Below, piece after piece: positions 8,260 through 17,528 of a DNA stretch of 64,000 bases. Positions within the stretch are counted from its first letter, which is position 1. Each line of letters opens with the position of its first letter. The stretch lies in assembly GCA_020850355.1 (NCBI GenBank), contig JADZEX010000091.1, positions 99,755 through 163,754 of the forward strand, given 5' to 3'. A program made the position numbers and the translations under genes. Source of the DNA: Fimbriimonadaceae bacterium (GTDB lineage: Bacteria > Armatimonadota > UBA10988). The notes beneath the pieces are model-generated. The model worked only from the letters and a program-made list of their open reading frames with translations. It was not told the origin of the DNA and made no database searches.

Positions 8260-8829
8260 CTATTGGGGTCCCTGGTCCGCCACCGTCAGTGCCTCCCGGA
8301 GTAGCATCCGACCGCGATGCAGCCGGCTGCGCACCGTCCCGATCGGGCAGCGCAGCACGCGCGCCACCTCCTCATAGCTCAGGTCCTCCATATCGACCAG
8401 CACGACCGCCTCGCGGTACTCCCGCGGCAGTGCGTTGAGCGCCGCCTGCAAACGCTCGTCGAGCAGATCCTCGACCAGCACGTCGCCCGGATCGGCGTGG
8501 TCGTCGGCGACCTCCCAGGTGCCGTCGCCGGCGTCGACCTGGTCGAGCGACAACACCGGCTGGCGGGACTCCCGCCGCACCCGGTCAATCTGGCGGTTGG
8601 TCATGATGCGGTACAGCCAGCGGTCGAACCGCGTGCCCCGCTCAAACCGCGCGAAGCTCCGAAAGGCCTCGCAGACCGCCTCCTGCAGCAAATCCTGGGC
8701 GTCCTCATGGTTGCCGGTCAGCCGGTAGGCCACGCGATAGGCCTGCCGCTCGTAGCGGGCGACCAGCTCCTCAAAGACCGCGAGGTCTTGCTCGACCCGA
8801 GCTTGCGGCTGTCGCCACCAACCAGCCAA
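8260..8829 (-). CDS. ECF RNA polymerase sigma factor
   Basis: Sigma-70 family extracytoplasmic-function factor, 189 aa. Region 2 spans about residues 20-90: YRLTGNHEDAQDLLQEAVCEAF (contacts core) and RFDRWLYRIMTNRQIDR (-10 recognition). Region 4 spans about 125-180: LPREYREAVVLVDMEDLSYEEVA, then GTVRSRLHRGR as the helix-turn-helix. The start is TTG 8829: a TAA lies six codons upstream in frame, and GGGAGA sits about seven bases before the TTG. The anti-sigma gene follows after one base, so both form one operon. Their upstream region is shared with the divergent comM gene. Confidence 0.93.
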   Translation of the reverse strand: MAGWWRQPQARVEQDLAVFEELVARYERQAYRVAYRLTGNHEDAQDLLQEAVCEAFRSFARFERGTRFDRWLYRIMTNRQIDRVRRESRQPVLSLDQVDAGDGTWEVADDHADPGDVLVEDLLDERLQAALNALPREYREAVVLVDMEDLSYEEVARVLRCPIGTVRSRLHRGRMLLREALTVADQGPQ

Positions 8830-8998
8830 CCACGGTCTCCCAACTTAGCGCGCCGACCCGCCTGGAGGTTCCCAACACCGGCAGTGGTGGGGTAGAAAGC
8901 TACGTGCTGCGGCGGCCGCTGTCAAGTCAGCGACCGGCGCGCCAGCAGCGCCGCCAGCCGCGGCCCACGACGGACCGGCCGGCGGTCCGGGCCCGGCT

Positions 8999-9026
8999 TG
9001 CGGTCGCCGGCAGCCCATGTTACGCT
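8999..9026 (+). promoter_or_regulatory. Possible promoter of comM
   Basis: TTGCGG (8999-9004), 16 bp, TACGCT (9021-9026), then GGGAGG and ATG 9056. The match to sigma-70 consensus is moderate. The 226-bp gap between the sigma gene and comM holds nothing else I can identify. Confidence 0.4.
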
Positions 9027-9055
9027 CCGCGGAGTGTGGTTCGCCGGGAGGTCGC

Positions 9056-10591
9056 ATGCTTGCCCGATGTGAGTCGGTCGCGCTGATCGGCATCGACGCG
9101 GTGCCCGTCGTGGTGGAGGTGGATTCCCGGGGCGGCATACCGAAGGTCCTGCTGGTGGGCCTGCCCGACGCGGCAGTCAAGGAGGCCCAGGACCGGATCT
9201 TTGTGGCGCTGCGCAACTCCGGGCTGGAATGGCCCCGCGGCCGGGTCACCATCAGCCTGGCTCCCAGCGATCTCCGCAAGCAGGGCTCGCACTACGACCT
9301 GCCCATCGCGCTGGCCATCCTGGCGGCCTCCGAGCAGTTGCCGGCCCGCCTCCTGGAAGACTTTGCCGTGCTGGGCGAGCTGTCGCTGGACGGCTCGCTG
9401 CGCGCCGTGCCAGGTGTCCTGAGCGCCGCGATGGGTGCCCGCGCCAGCGGCAAGTCAGGCCTCCTGGTGCCGCTCGCCAACGGTCCCGAGGCCGCGGTGG
9501 TCGCAGGTCTGAAGGTCTTCGCGGTCGATAGCCTGGCGGCGGCGGTCGACTTCCTGAACGGCCGCCTGGCGGTCGATCCGGTGCCGCACCACACCTCCGG
9601 TCTGTCGCTGGAGGCGCCGGAGTACGAAGTCGATTTCGCCGACGTCAAGGGCCAGGACCACGTCAAGCGGGCGCTTGAGGTGGCGGCGGCCGGGGCGCAT
9701 AACGTCTTGCTGGTGGGCCCGCCCGGCGCCGGCAAGACGATGCTGGCGCGCCGCCTGGCGACGATCCTGCCGCCCCTGACCAGCGACGAGGCGCTCGAAA
9801 CCAGCCGCATCTACAGCGTCGCCGGGATGATCCCGGCGGGGCAGTCACTGGTCGCCACTCGGCCGTTCCGCTCGCCACATCACACCGTCAGCAACGCCGG
9901 GCTGGTCGGCGGCGGCGGCGTGCCGCGGCCGGGCGAGGTCAGCCTGGCGCACAACGGCGTGCTCTTTCTGGACGAACTCCTGGAGTTCAAGCGCGAGGTG
10001 CTTGACGTGATGCGCCAGCCGCTGGAGGACGGCCACGTCACCATCAGCCGCGCCTCGGGTTCGCTCAGCTACCCCTCCCGTTTCATGCTGGTGGCGGCGA
10101 TGAACCCCAGCCCATCGGGCGACTTCCTGGATCCCTACAAGGCAACCCGCAGCCAGATGCAGGCCCAGGAGCGCTACCTCGCAAGACTCAGCGGCCCGTT
10201 GCTGGACCGCATCGACATGCACATCGAGGTGCCGCCGCTGAGCAAGCAGGAGCTCCTCGACCGACCCCGCGGGGAGGCCTCGGCGGCGATCCGGCTGCGC
10301 GTGGCGATGGCCCGCGAGCGGCAGCAGCGGCGCTTCAAGGGCACCAAGGTCCACCACAACGCGGCGATGAGCAGCCGCCACCTGCGCCAGCACTGCAAGC
10401 TCGGCCCTGACGCCGGTGCCCTGCTGCAAACGGCGATCGACCAGTTCGGCCTCAGCGCCCGCGCCTATGACCGGATCCTGAAGTTGTCGCGGACCATCGC
10501 CGACCTGGATGGCCAGGACGAGATCGCCGTGCCGCATGTCGCGGAGGCGATCCAGTACCGTTCGCTGGACCGCAAGTTGTGGCGGGGGTAG
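9056..10591 (+). CDS. comM: ComM/YifB-family AAA+ ATPase (Mg-chelatase-like)
   Basis: Hexameric AAA+ protein of 511 aa. In naturally competent bacteria the family member ComM promotes branch migration during uptake-linked recombination. The N-terminal Lon-like domain opens with the typical ARCESVALIGIDA and PKVLLVGLPDAAVKEA. The AAA+ core has Walker A GPPGAGKT, the PFRSPHHTVS motif, Walker B GVLFLDELLEF and the sensor AAMNPSPSG. The C-terminal Mg-chelatase helical domain ends in FGLSARAYDRILKLSRTIAD. Cysteines of the usual CpCG cluster near PSPSGDFLD are absent here. ATG 9056 follows GGGAGG and gives the standard family N-terminus; the longer frame from 9017 does not. It is divergent from the ECF sigma operon. 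Confidence 0.95.
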   Translation: MLARCESVALIGIDAVPVVVEVDSRGGIPKVLLVGLPDAAVKEAQDRIFVALRNSGLEWPRGRVTISLAPSDLRKQGSHYDLPIALAILAASEQLPARLLEDFAVLGELSLDGSLRAVPGVLSAAMGARASGKSGLLVPLANGPEAAVVAGLKVFAVDSLAAAVDFLNGRLAVDPVPHHTSGLSLEAPEYEVDFADVKGQDHVKRALEVAAAGAHNVLLVGPPGAGKTMLARRLATILPPLTSDEALETSRIYSVAGMIPAGQSLVATRPFRSPHHTVSNAGLVGGGGVPRPGEVSLAHNGVLFLDELLEFKREVLDVMRQPLEDGHVTISRASGSLSYPSRFMLVAAMNPSPSGDFLDPYKATRSQMQAQERYLARLSGPLLDRIDMHIEVPPLSKQELLDRPRGEASAAIRLRVAMARERQQRRFKGTKVHHNAAMSSRHLRQHCKLGPDAGALLQTAIDQFGLSARAYDRILKLSRTIADLDGQDEIAVPHVAEAIQYRSLDRKLWRG

Positions 10592-10657
10592 CACGGCCGG
10601 CTGGGTCGCGTCGCCGCGGGCGGGGTTGGGAGCGGTGGGGGTTGGTGGGAGGAAGCG

Positions 10658-12160
10658 ATGCATCACCCCGCGGCCGTGCTGGCGCTGGATGCTGGCACCA
10701 GCAGTGTACGGGCCCTCCTGTTTGGCGCTGGCGGCGAGCTGTTGGGGTTGGCGCAGCGCGAGCTCACGCAGTACTACCCGCAGCCGGGGTGGGTCGAACA
10801 TGATCCGGCCGAGATCTGGGCGGCGCAGCAGGTGGTCGCGGTTGAGGCGGTGGCGCGGGCCGGGCTGACTGCGGCCGACGTGGCTGCCGTGGGGGTGGCC
10901 AACCAGCGCGAGACGGTGGTGCTCTGGGACCGCGCCACCGGCCAGCCGCTGCACCGAGCAATCGTCTGGCAGGACCGCCGCACCGCCGGGCACTGCGACC
11001 GGCTGCGCCCGCAGTGGGAGGTGATCCTGCAGCAGCGCACCGGGCTCCTGCTGGATGCTTACTTCACGGCGACCAAGCTGAGCTGGTTGTTGGAACAGGT
11101 ACCAGGCGCGAAGCAGCGGGCGGCGGCGGGGGAGCTGGCGGCCGGGACGATCGACAGTTGGCTGGCCTGGTGCCTGACGGGTGGGCGGGTCCATGCCACC
11201 GACGCCAGCAATGCCTCGCGGACGATGCTCTACAACCTCGCGACGGGAGACTGGGACGGGGAGCTGCTGGAGCTGTTCGGAGTCCCGTCGGCGGTACTGC
11301 CGGCGATCCGCGGTTCGGCTGAGGTGTGGGGCGAGGTGAGCGCGCTGGCGGCGCTAGCGGGCGTGCCGCTGGCGGGGGTCGCGGGCGACCAGCAGGCGGC
11401 GCTGTTTGGGCAGTTGGCGGTGCAGCCTGGGATGGTCAAGTGCACCTACGGCACGGGCTGCTTCATGTTGCAGCACACCGGGGTGCAGCCGCTGGCGTCG
11501 CAGCAGCGGTTGATCAGCACCGTCGCCTGGCAGCGCGGCGGCCGGCGCGAGTTTGCGCTGGAGGGCAGCGTCTTCGTGGGCGGGGCCGTGGTGCAGTGGC
11601 TGCGCGACGGGCTGGGCCTGGTGGAGTCGGCGGCGGAGCTCGATGCTTTGGCGGCGAGTGTGCCGGACAGCGGCGCGGTGGTGCTGGTCCCGGCGTTCGC
11701 CGGGCTGGGAGCGCCGCACTGGGACGCGTACGCCCGCGGCACGATTCTCGGTCTGACGCGCGACACCAGCAGGGCGCAGTTGGCGCGCGCGGCGCTCGAT
11801 GGGATTGCCTTCCAGGTGGCTGACCTGCTGGACGCGATGGCCGCCGACACTGGGAAACGGCCGACCGAACTGCGCGTCGACGGCGGCGCCACCCGCAGCG
11901 AGCCATTGCTGCAGGCGCAGGCCGACCTGCTGCAACTGCCGGTGGTGCGGCCAGCGGTCACCGAAACGACCGCCCTGGGCGCGGCCTACCTGGCCGGCCT
12001 GGCGGTTGGCGTCTGGGCCGGCACCGCGGAGTTGGGACAGCAGTGGCGGGTCGACCGGATGTTTGAACCGCGGCTGCCGGCCGACCAGGCGGCGCAGCGG
12101 CGGCGGCGCTGGCAGGTGGCGGTGGCGCGGGCCCGGGAGTGGGAAACGCCGCCGGCCTGA
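10658..12160 (+). CDS. glpK: Glycerol kinase
   Basis: FGGY-family kinase of 500 aa that phosphorylates glycerol to sn-glycerol 3-phosphate in the cytoplasm. Motifs typical of GlpK occur in order: [12 protein letters not shown] at the N-terminus, [49 protein letters not shown] (the glycerol-binding segment), [21 protein letters not shown], and [12 protein letters not shown] in the C-terminal ATPase half. Length and motif set separate it from xylulokinase. GGGAGGA lies six bases before ATG 10658. No glycerol transporter or glycerol-3-phosphate dehydrogenase is visible nearby, so it stands as an isolated gene followed by the exported Lon-like protein. Confidence 0.92.
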   Translation: MHHPAAVLALDAGTSSVRALLFGAGGELLGLAQRELTQYYPQPGWVEHDPAEIWAAQQVVAVEAVARAGLTAADVAAVGVANQRETVVLWDRATGQPLHRAIVWQDRRTAGHCDRLRPQWEVILQQRTGLLLDAYFTATKLSWLLEQVPGAKQRAAAGELAAGTIDSWLAWCLTGGRVHATDASNASRTMLYNLATGDWDGELLELFGVPSAVLPAIRGSAEVWGEVSALAALAGVPLAGVAGDQQAALFGQLAVQPGMVKCTYGTGCFMLQHTGVQPLASQQRLISTVAWQRGGRREFALEGSVFVGGAVVQWLRDGLGLVESAAELDALAASVPDSGAVVLVPAFAGLGAPHWDAYARGTILGLTRDTSRAQLARAALDGIAFQVADLLDAMAADTGKRPTELRVDGGATRSEPLLQAQADLLQLPVVRPAVTETTALGAAYLAGLAVGVWAGTAELGQQWRVDRMFEPRLPADQAAQRRRRWQVAVARAREWETPPA

Positions 12161-12198
12161 AGGCAGGAAGACGCCGCCGCGCGGCGGAACGGGCCGCC

Positions 12199-14391
12199 AT
12201 GTGGCGCTGGCCGTGGCTCCTGATGTGTCTGAGCAGTCCTCTTTGGGCGCGACCCGGGGAGGTCGACTGTCTGCTGATCCACGGCAACCCGCTGACGCCG
12301 ACCCAACCGCACGGCCTGGTGCTGCGCTTGCGGGCCAGCGTGGAGGGCCCCCCCGGCCAGACCAGGCTGCGCCACGGCGGACCAGTCAGCGCCGCGACGC
12401 GGCAGGGCGTGACGGCGGCTACCGAGTGGTTGGCTGGCGCCGCGGCGCAAGAGCTGATCGGAGCGGCGCGACAGCGGGGCGGGGTGCGCTGGGAGTTCAG
12501 CGGCTGGAGCGACGGGCTGGAAGGTGGCAGCGCCGGGCTGGCGATGGCCGTCGCCGCGGTGGGGTGCCTGTGGGGTGTCGAATCGCGGCCGGAGGCGGCG
12601 GTCAGCGGGCTGCTGGATGACGGCCAAGTGCGGCGGGTGGAGAAGGCCGACCTGAAGGTGGCGGCGGCGATCCGAGCCGGCTATGGCACGGTTGTCCTGC
12701 CGCTACCGAACGCGCGCGAGCTGGCCGCCGGCGGCTTCGAGACCTTCAGTCGGGTGCGGCTGGTGGGTGTTGAGACGGTGGGCGAAGCCGTCTTCGAGCT
12801 GCTGGGGGGCGGGCCGCAGGCGACCGAGCAGCAGGACTACCAGGACCTCTACGAGGCTGGCCTGGAGCTGCTGGCACGTGGCGATCCGGCGGCGGCGGCG
12901 CAGCGTTGGACGGCCTGCCTGGAGTTCTGCCCGGGCGATGTGTCGGCGGCCTGGTGGCGCGAGCAGGCGACCGGCCGGCTGGCGGAAGACGCGCTGCTGC
13001 GGGCGGCAGCCTGGCGCCGGCTGGGTCGCTGGGACGACGCGCGCCAGGAGGTCAAGCTGGCCAGTAGTGCAGTGCCCCACCGGATTGAGCAGTTCAGCCT
13101 CGAGCTACGGCGCGAGGAAGCGCTGCAAGCGGCCCGGCAGCCCTTGCAGGCAGCGCGGACGGCGTTGGAGGCGGGCGACCTGGACGGCGCCGACCAGCAC
13201 CTGCGGACGGCGGCCGGGTCGGCGGCGGCAGCACCTGCGGCGCTGGAGATCCACGAGCGGCTGCGCCTGGCGCTGGCGGCGGCGATCGCCGCGCGGGCCG
13301 CGGGCCAGCATCCGGCGGGCCTGCGGGCCTGGGCCACGGCGGCGGCCGCGGCGGCCGACTGGGAGCAGGTGGCCCGCGCCTGGGAACGCCTGGGGCAGGT
13401 CGGGCCGGCCGACCCGCAACCGCGCGTCGCGGCGGCCGCGGCCTGGGCCAAGCTGGGTGAGCCGGGCCTGGCCAGCCAGTTGCTGCGGGCGAATCTGCAG
13501 GAGTGGCCCGCCGACCGACCGACGCGCCTGAAGTTGGCGGACCTGGGGGTCGATGCAGAGGTCGGCCCAGTCGCCTGCACCCCGCCAGGCGAGCCGTGGC
13601 GCGGGGTGGTGCGGTTGGGCGCTGGAGCCGCCGAGCCGCGCGGGACGGTCTGGGTCGGCTGTGGCGACGACGTCCTGGGTCACGGGCCGCTGCCGCTGAC
13701 GGTGCGGGTGGCGACAGACACCTGGTCTGCCGGACCGCGGCGGCTGTGGGCGGTGGCGCGCGACGCGGCCGGCAATGTCGGCTGGCACGAGCAACCGGTG
13801 GTGGTGCGGAGTCGCGGGCGGCTGGCGCGCGGTCTGCCGGCCGGCGCGCCGGGGTATGCGGTGGCACTGCTGGCCGGCGGCACCTACCTGCTGCGGGCGA
13901 CCGACCGCTTGCGCTTGAGCGGCACGGCGCTGTTCGGCGCTGCGCGCCGCCGGGCTGGTCTGGATGCCGCGGACCTGCGCTGCGGTGTCGGCCCGACCGA
14001 TTGCCGCCTGGCGCCCGGCGCGGTGGTGGAGCTGGCCGCCAGCGAGCTGCCGACGGCGCTGCAACTCTGGGCGGTGGACTGCCTCGGCCGCAGCGTCGGC
14101 CCGGTCCAGGTACGGCTCGACACGACCGCCACGGTGCTCGCCCAGATCGTCGAGCCACGCGGCGAGGTGCGCGGCGTGCGGCCGCTGCGGCTGCGCGTCG
14201 ATCCGTCTTACGAGCCGGTCCTGGCGCGGTTGCTGGTCGATCAGGAGGTCGTCGCCGAGGGCGATCCGGCGGACCTCCAGCTCGATCCACGGCGCCTCGC
14301 GGCCGGCCCGCACAGCCTGGCGGTGTGGCTCAGCAGCAGCGACAACCGGCACCATCAGACGCCGCCGGTGGCGCTGCAGGTGGTGCGCTGA
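12199..14391 (+). CDS. Exported protein with Lon-type (S16) protease domain, helical repeats and Ig-like domains
   Basis: Protein of 730 aa. The start is ATG 12199, which gives a signal peptide (MWRWPWLLMCLSSPLWA); a GTG at 12139 is in frame but would bury it. Residues 35-185 resemble the Lon proteolytic domain: LEGGSAGLAMAV with Ser111 as nucleophile, then VEKADLKVAAAIRAG with Lys153 as the paired lysine, then VVLPLPNARELA. No AAA+ ATPase is attached. Residues about 215-440 are Ala-rich, TPR-like helices (YEAGLELLARGDPAAAAQRW). The last 290 residues look like beta domains with repeats of the VRVATDTWSAGPRRLWAVARDAAGN type. Role unknown; an extracytoplasmic serine-lysine peptidase is inferred. 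It follows glpK by 38 bp. The ribosome site for 12199 is weak. Confidence 0.78.
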   Translation: MWRWPWLLMCLSSPLWARPGEVDCLLIHGNPLTPTQPHGLVLRLRASVEGPPGQTRLRHGGPVSAATRQGVTAATEWLAGAAAQELIGAARQRGGVRWEFSGWSDGLEGGSAGLAMAVAAVGCLWGVESRPEAAVSGLLDDGQVRRVEKADLKVAAAIRAGYGTVVLPLPNARELAAGGFETFSRVRLVGVETVGEAVFELLGGGPQATEQQDYQDLYEAGLELLARGDPAAAAQRWTACLEFCPGDVSAAWWREQATGRLAEDALLRAAAWRRLGRWDDARQEVKLASSAVPHRIEQFSLELRREEALQAARQPLQAARTALEAGDLDGADQHLRTAAGSAAAAPAALEIHERLRLALAAAIAARAAGQHPAGLRAWATAAAAAADWEQVARAWERLGQVGPADPQPRVAAAAAWAKLGEPGLASQLLRANLQEWPADRPTRLKLADLGVDAEVGPVACTPPGEPWRGVVRLGAGAAEPRGTVWVGCGDDVLGHGPLPLTVRVATDTWSAGPRRLWAVARDAAGNVGWHEQPVVVRSRGRLARGLPAGAPGYAVALLAGGTYLLRATDRLRLSGTALFGAARRRAGLDAADLRCGVGPTDCRLAPGAVVELAASELPTALQLWAVDCLGRSVGPVQVRLDTTATVLAQIVEPRGEVRGVRPLRLRVDPSYEPVLARLLVDQEVVAEGDPADLQLDPRRLAAGPHSLAVWLSSSDNRHHQTPPVALQVVR

Positions 14392-14406
14392 CGACCACGC
14401 CGAGCC

Positions 14407-14481
14407 CGTTTCACGTGAAACAGGCCCGCCGCCCAGCCAGGCCGGCGGGGCGTGGTGGGGCGTCGTGTTTCACGTGAAACA
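14407..14481. repeat. parS cluster B, two ParB-binding sites
   Basis: Sites start at 14407 (CGTTTCACGTGAAACA, one outer mismatch) and 14466 (perfect). Spacing is 59 bp. They sit between the convergent ends of the Lon-like gene and the histidine kinase gene, so no promoter is involved. Confidence 0.92.
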
Positions 14482-14536
14482 GGCCTGTGGCCGGCCGGGC
14501 GGACAGCGCGGGTGCCAGGCGGCTGGTGCGGCTGGC

Positions 14537-17434
14537 TCAAGCCGCGGGCGGGCTGTCGTCGGGGGGGCCGAGCAGGCGCTGCAGGTGCTGGAAGAGCGTC
14601 GCCGAGGTGTACGGCTTGGCGATGAAGCCGGCCAGGCCGATGGCGCTCGTGTCGACCTGGCTGCCCTCGTGGTAGCCGCTGGTCAGCAAGACGGGCAGCT
14701 CGGGTTGCAGCGCCAGAAGCTGCTTCGCTGCGGCGAGGCCATCGAGCCGGGGCATCGTGTAGTCGACCAGCGCCAGCGCAAACTCGTCGGGCCGTGCGGC
14801 GACCTCCTCCACGGCAGCCTGGCCGTCGGCGACCGCGACCACCTCGAGGCCGGCTCGGGTGAGCACTCGGCAGGCGACGTCGCGGACGCTCTCGTCATCG
14901 TCCGCCACCAGGACCAGGCCGCTGCCGCGCCAGTTGGCAAGAGAATCGCCGCCGTGAGGAGCCGCGGTGTCGCGACCCAACGGCTGGGTCGAGGCCGGCA
15001 GCCGCAAGGTTACCGTGGCACCGCAGCCGGGGCTGCTCTGAACCTGGACTTCGGCGCCGTGGGCGCGGGCGATGCCCTGGACCACGGCGAGGCCCAGCCC
15101 GCGCTGTCCGGCGCGGGTGGTGAAGAAGGGCTCGAAGGCGCGCTCCAGTGCCTCGGGAGCGAAGCCCGGGCCGCTGTCGGCGACGGCGAGTGCGACCTGG
15201 GGCGCACCGTCGGCGCTGGTCGCCGGCTCGATGGTGAGGTCGATTCGTCCCTGGTCCTCGCCAATCGCCTGCGCGGCGTTGAGCACCAGTTGCACGACCA
15301 CCTGGCGCAGCTCACCGGCATCGGCCAGTACGGCCGGCAGGTCCGCCGGCAGGTGCAGTTGCAGCTCGATGTTGCGGCGCAGGCTGGCCAGCAGCATCGG
15401 CTGCAGTTCGGCCAGCAGGCCGGCAAGGTCGAGCGGCACAACGGTGGTGCGGGAGCGGCCGGTGTAGGCCAGCATCTGGCGGCACAGCTCGGCGGCGCTG
15501 TGGGCCGCGGTGACGACCTCGCCCAGAATCTCGCGGTCGTCGGCGTCGCGATCGGCGTCGCGCAGCAGCAAGTCGGTGTTGCCCAGGACCGTGGTCAGCA
15601 GGTTGTTGAACTCGTGCGCGATGCCGGTGGTCAGCACGCCCAGGCTGGCCATCCGCTGGCTCTCGTGCAGTTGGGCCTCCAGGGCCTGGCGTTCGGCTTC
15701 CATCTCGATGCGCGGGGTGACGTCGGTGGCGATCCCGCTGACGCCGACGACCTGCCCGCGGCGGTCGATGATCGGGGTATACCAGGTGTCCCAGTGGTGG
15801 CCATCCACTTCCACGACGGCGGTCACCTGAGCGCCCTGGACGGCTCGCGAGAAGTGGTCCAGAATCGGCGGGCGGCGGCGGTAGACCTCGAAGACCGACT
15901 GCCCGACGACCTGTCCGGGCCGCAGCCCGAGCAGTTGCAGGCCGCGTCCCTCGGACATCGCGAAGACGCCCTGCCGGTTGGTGGCGAACATGATCACGGG
16001 CAGCGCGCTGATCGCCTGCCGCAGCCGTTCCTCGCTGAGGCGCAGCGCTTCCTCGGCGCGAACCCGCTCGCTGGCGTCGCGGAAGATGCCCATCACCAGC
16101 CGCCGGCCATCCTCGTCCCAGTGGCTGACGGCGATGTCGCAGGGGATCGTGTAGCCCGCCGCATGCTGCACCACAATCCCCGGCTGGACGCCAGCCGGTC
16201 CCTCGGCGGCGGCCTGGAAGGAGCGTTGCGCGGAGTCGGCCAGTTCGGCCGGATGCAGGGCGGTCTGGTGCAGACCACGCAGTTCGTCCATCGGCCGGCC
16301 GACCAGCTCGGCGGCCCGCCGGTTGACCTCGAGAATCGTGCCGCTCGCGGCCTCGACGATGAACACCGCGTCTTGAGCGTTGTCGAGCAGGCGCCGGTAG
16401 CCGCGTTCGGAGCGCGCGAGCGCGTTGACCGCAAGCTGCCGCCCGAGCTCGGCGGCGGTGCGGGCGGCATAGATCTGCAGCAGCGTGAAGGCGGCGCGGG
16501 GGTCGGCCAGCGGCTGGCGGTGGAGCAGCACCAGCCGCCCGAGTGGCTGGCCGTCGGGCGAGCGCAAGCAGAGCCCGAAAGCCACCTCGATCGCCAGCGC
16601 GGCCAGCGGCAGGGGCACCCGCTGCGGACCGGTCAGTTGGTCGACCCACTCGGCCGGGTCGACCTGGCGGCAGGCTGCGGCGACCGCCGGCGCGTCCAGG
16701 CCAGGACCACAGGCCTGACAGACCACCTCGACCGGCTGCCCGGCGGGCGCCGCCAGCACCAGCACGGCATCGACCTCGAGGACCGCCGCCAAGGTCTGGG
16801 CGAAGGTCTCGAAGTAGGCGTCTCCCGAGACGAAGGACATCACCTCGGCGACCCGCCGGAGCAGGGTTGGTGAGAGGTCCTGGTCGGCGGTGGGCAGCCA
16901 AACCAGCACCGCGGTCTGCACCTGACCGGCCGCATCGCGGCCGGTGACGCGCACCTGGAGTTGTCCCCAGGCCCAGCCGCCGCCGGCTTTGGCGAGGCGG
17001 GCCGCGACATCGATGCTGCTGACCTCGCCACGGGTCAGGGCCTGCATCCCGCTGCGGACCTGCTCACGCACCTGCGGGTGGAACGCCTGGGTCAGCCGGG
17101 CCAGGGGGCCGTCCCAGCTTCCGGGCGGCTCGCCGATCAGTTGGTAGAAAGCCTGGTTGCAGCGAATGGCGTTGCCGGCGGCGGACCACTCGACGACGAC
17201 CACCCCCGCCCCCGCCACGGCGGCCAGCTCGACCGGCGCGGTCGCGGGCCGGTGGCGATCGGGGCGTGCCAGGCTTAGCAGCGCCGCGGTCACCGCACCG
17301 AGCGAGATCGCGGGCAGCGGCGGCAGGCCGGCGAAGCTGGCACCCAGCCCGACGGCGGTGACGCCCGCGCAGACCGCCACCGCCCAACCTGCTGCGCCCC
17401 GCCAGTTCGCCACCATGCCACCGTGCTCCGCCAC
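14537..17434 (-). CDS. Hybrid sensor histidine kinase with PAS domains and C-terminal receiver
   Basis: Two-component sensor of 965 aa. Order: two N-terminal hydrophobic helices (about residues 13-60), PAS (about 70-190), a GAF-like region (about 200-340), PAS (about 350-470; DNAQDAVFIVEAASGTILEVN), PAS/PAC (about 485-600), HisKA with phospho-acceptor His607 in GIAHEFNN, HATPase with VLNAAQAIGE, ADSGPGF and GLGLAVVQGIARAHG, then a receiver (about 845-960) with acidic pocket ADDDES and phospho-acceptor Asp891 in LVDYTMPRLDG. All catalytic residues are present. The hybrid layout implies internal phosphorelay; no partner regulator is adjacent. The start is GTG 17434 (GAGG six bases upstream); ATG 17416 with GGAG is equally possible. 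The stimulus is not deducible. Confidence 0.93.
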   Translation of the reverse strand: MAEHGGMVANWRGAAGWAVAVCAGVTAVGLGASFAGLPPLPAISLGAVTAALLSLARPDRHRPATAPVELAAVAGAGVVVVEWSAAGNAIRCNQAFYQLIGEPPGSWDGPLARLTQAFHPQVREQVRSGMQALTRGEVSSIDVAARLAKAGGGWAWGQLQVRVTGRDAAGQVQTAVLVWLPTADQDLSPTLLRRVAEVMSFVSGDAYFETFAQTLAAVLEVDAVLVLAAPAGQPVEVVCQACGPGLDAPAVAAACRQVDPAEWVDQLTGPQRVPLPLAALAIEVAFGLCLRSPDGQPLGRLVLLHRQPLADPRAAFTLLQIYAARTAAELGRQLAVNALARSERGYRRLLDNAQDAVFIVEAASGTILEVNRRAAELVGRPMDELRGLHQTALHPAELADSAQRSFQAAAEGPAGVQPGIVVQHAAGYTIPCDIAVSHWDEDGRRLVMGIFRDASERVRAEEALRLSEERLRQAISALPVIMFATNRQGVFAMSEGRGLQLLGLRPGQVVGQSVFEVYRRRPPILDHFSRAVQGAQVTAVVEVDGHHWDTWYTPIIDRRGQVVGVSGIATDVTPRIEMEAERQALEAQLHESQRMASLGVLTTGIAHEFNNLLTTVLGNTDLLLRDADRDADDREILGEVVTAAHSAAELCRQMLAYTGRSRTTVVPLDLAGLLAELQPMLLASLRRNIELQLHLPADLPAVLADAGELRQVVVQLVLNAAQAIGEDQGRIDLTIEPATSADGAPQVALAVADSGPGFAPEALERAFEPFFTTRAGQRGLGLAVVQGIARAHGAEVQVQSSPGCGATVTLRLPASTQPLGRDTAAPHGGDSLANWRGSGLVLVADDDESVRDVACRVLTRAGLEVVAVADGQAAVEEVAARPDEFALALVDYTMPRLDGLAAAKQLLALQPELPVLLTSGYHEGSQVDTSAIGLAGFIAKPYTSATLFQHLQRLLGPPDDSPPAA

Positions 17435-17528
17435 TGCTCGCCTCGATGCCGCCCGGGCCTTCAGGCCCTCTCTACTGTAATGACCATCGGCTGGCGCGGA
17501 GAAGCCGTTTACGGCGCGGCCTTCGGCT

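Noticed and set aside
13964-16873. Plus-strand open frame of 969 codons
   Set aside because: Runs across two real genes (Lon-like, sense-overlapping; histidine kinase, antisense) and through two parS sites.
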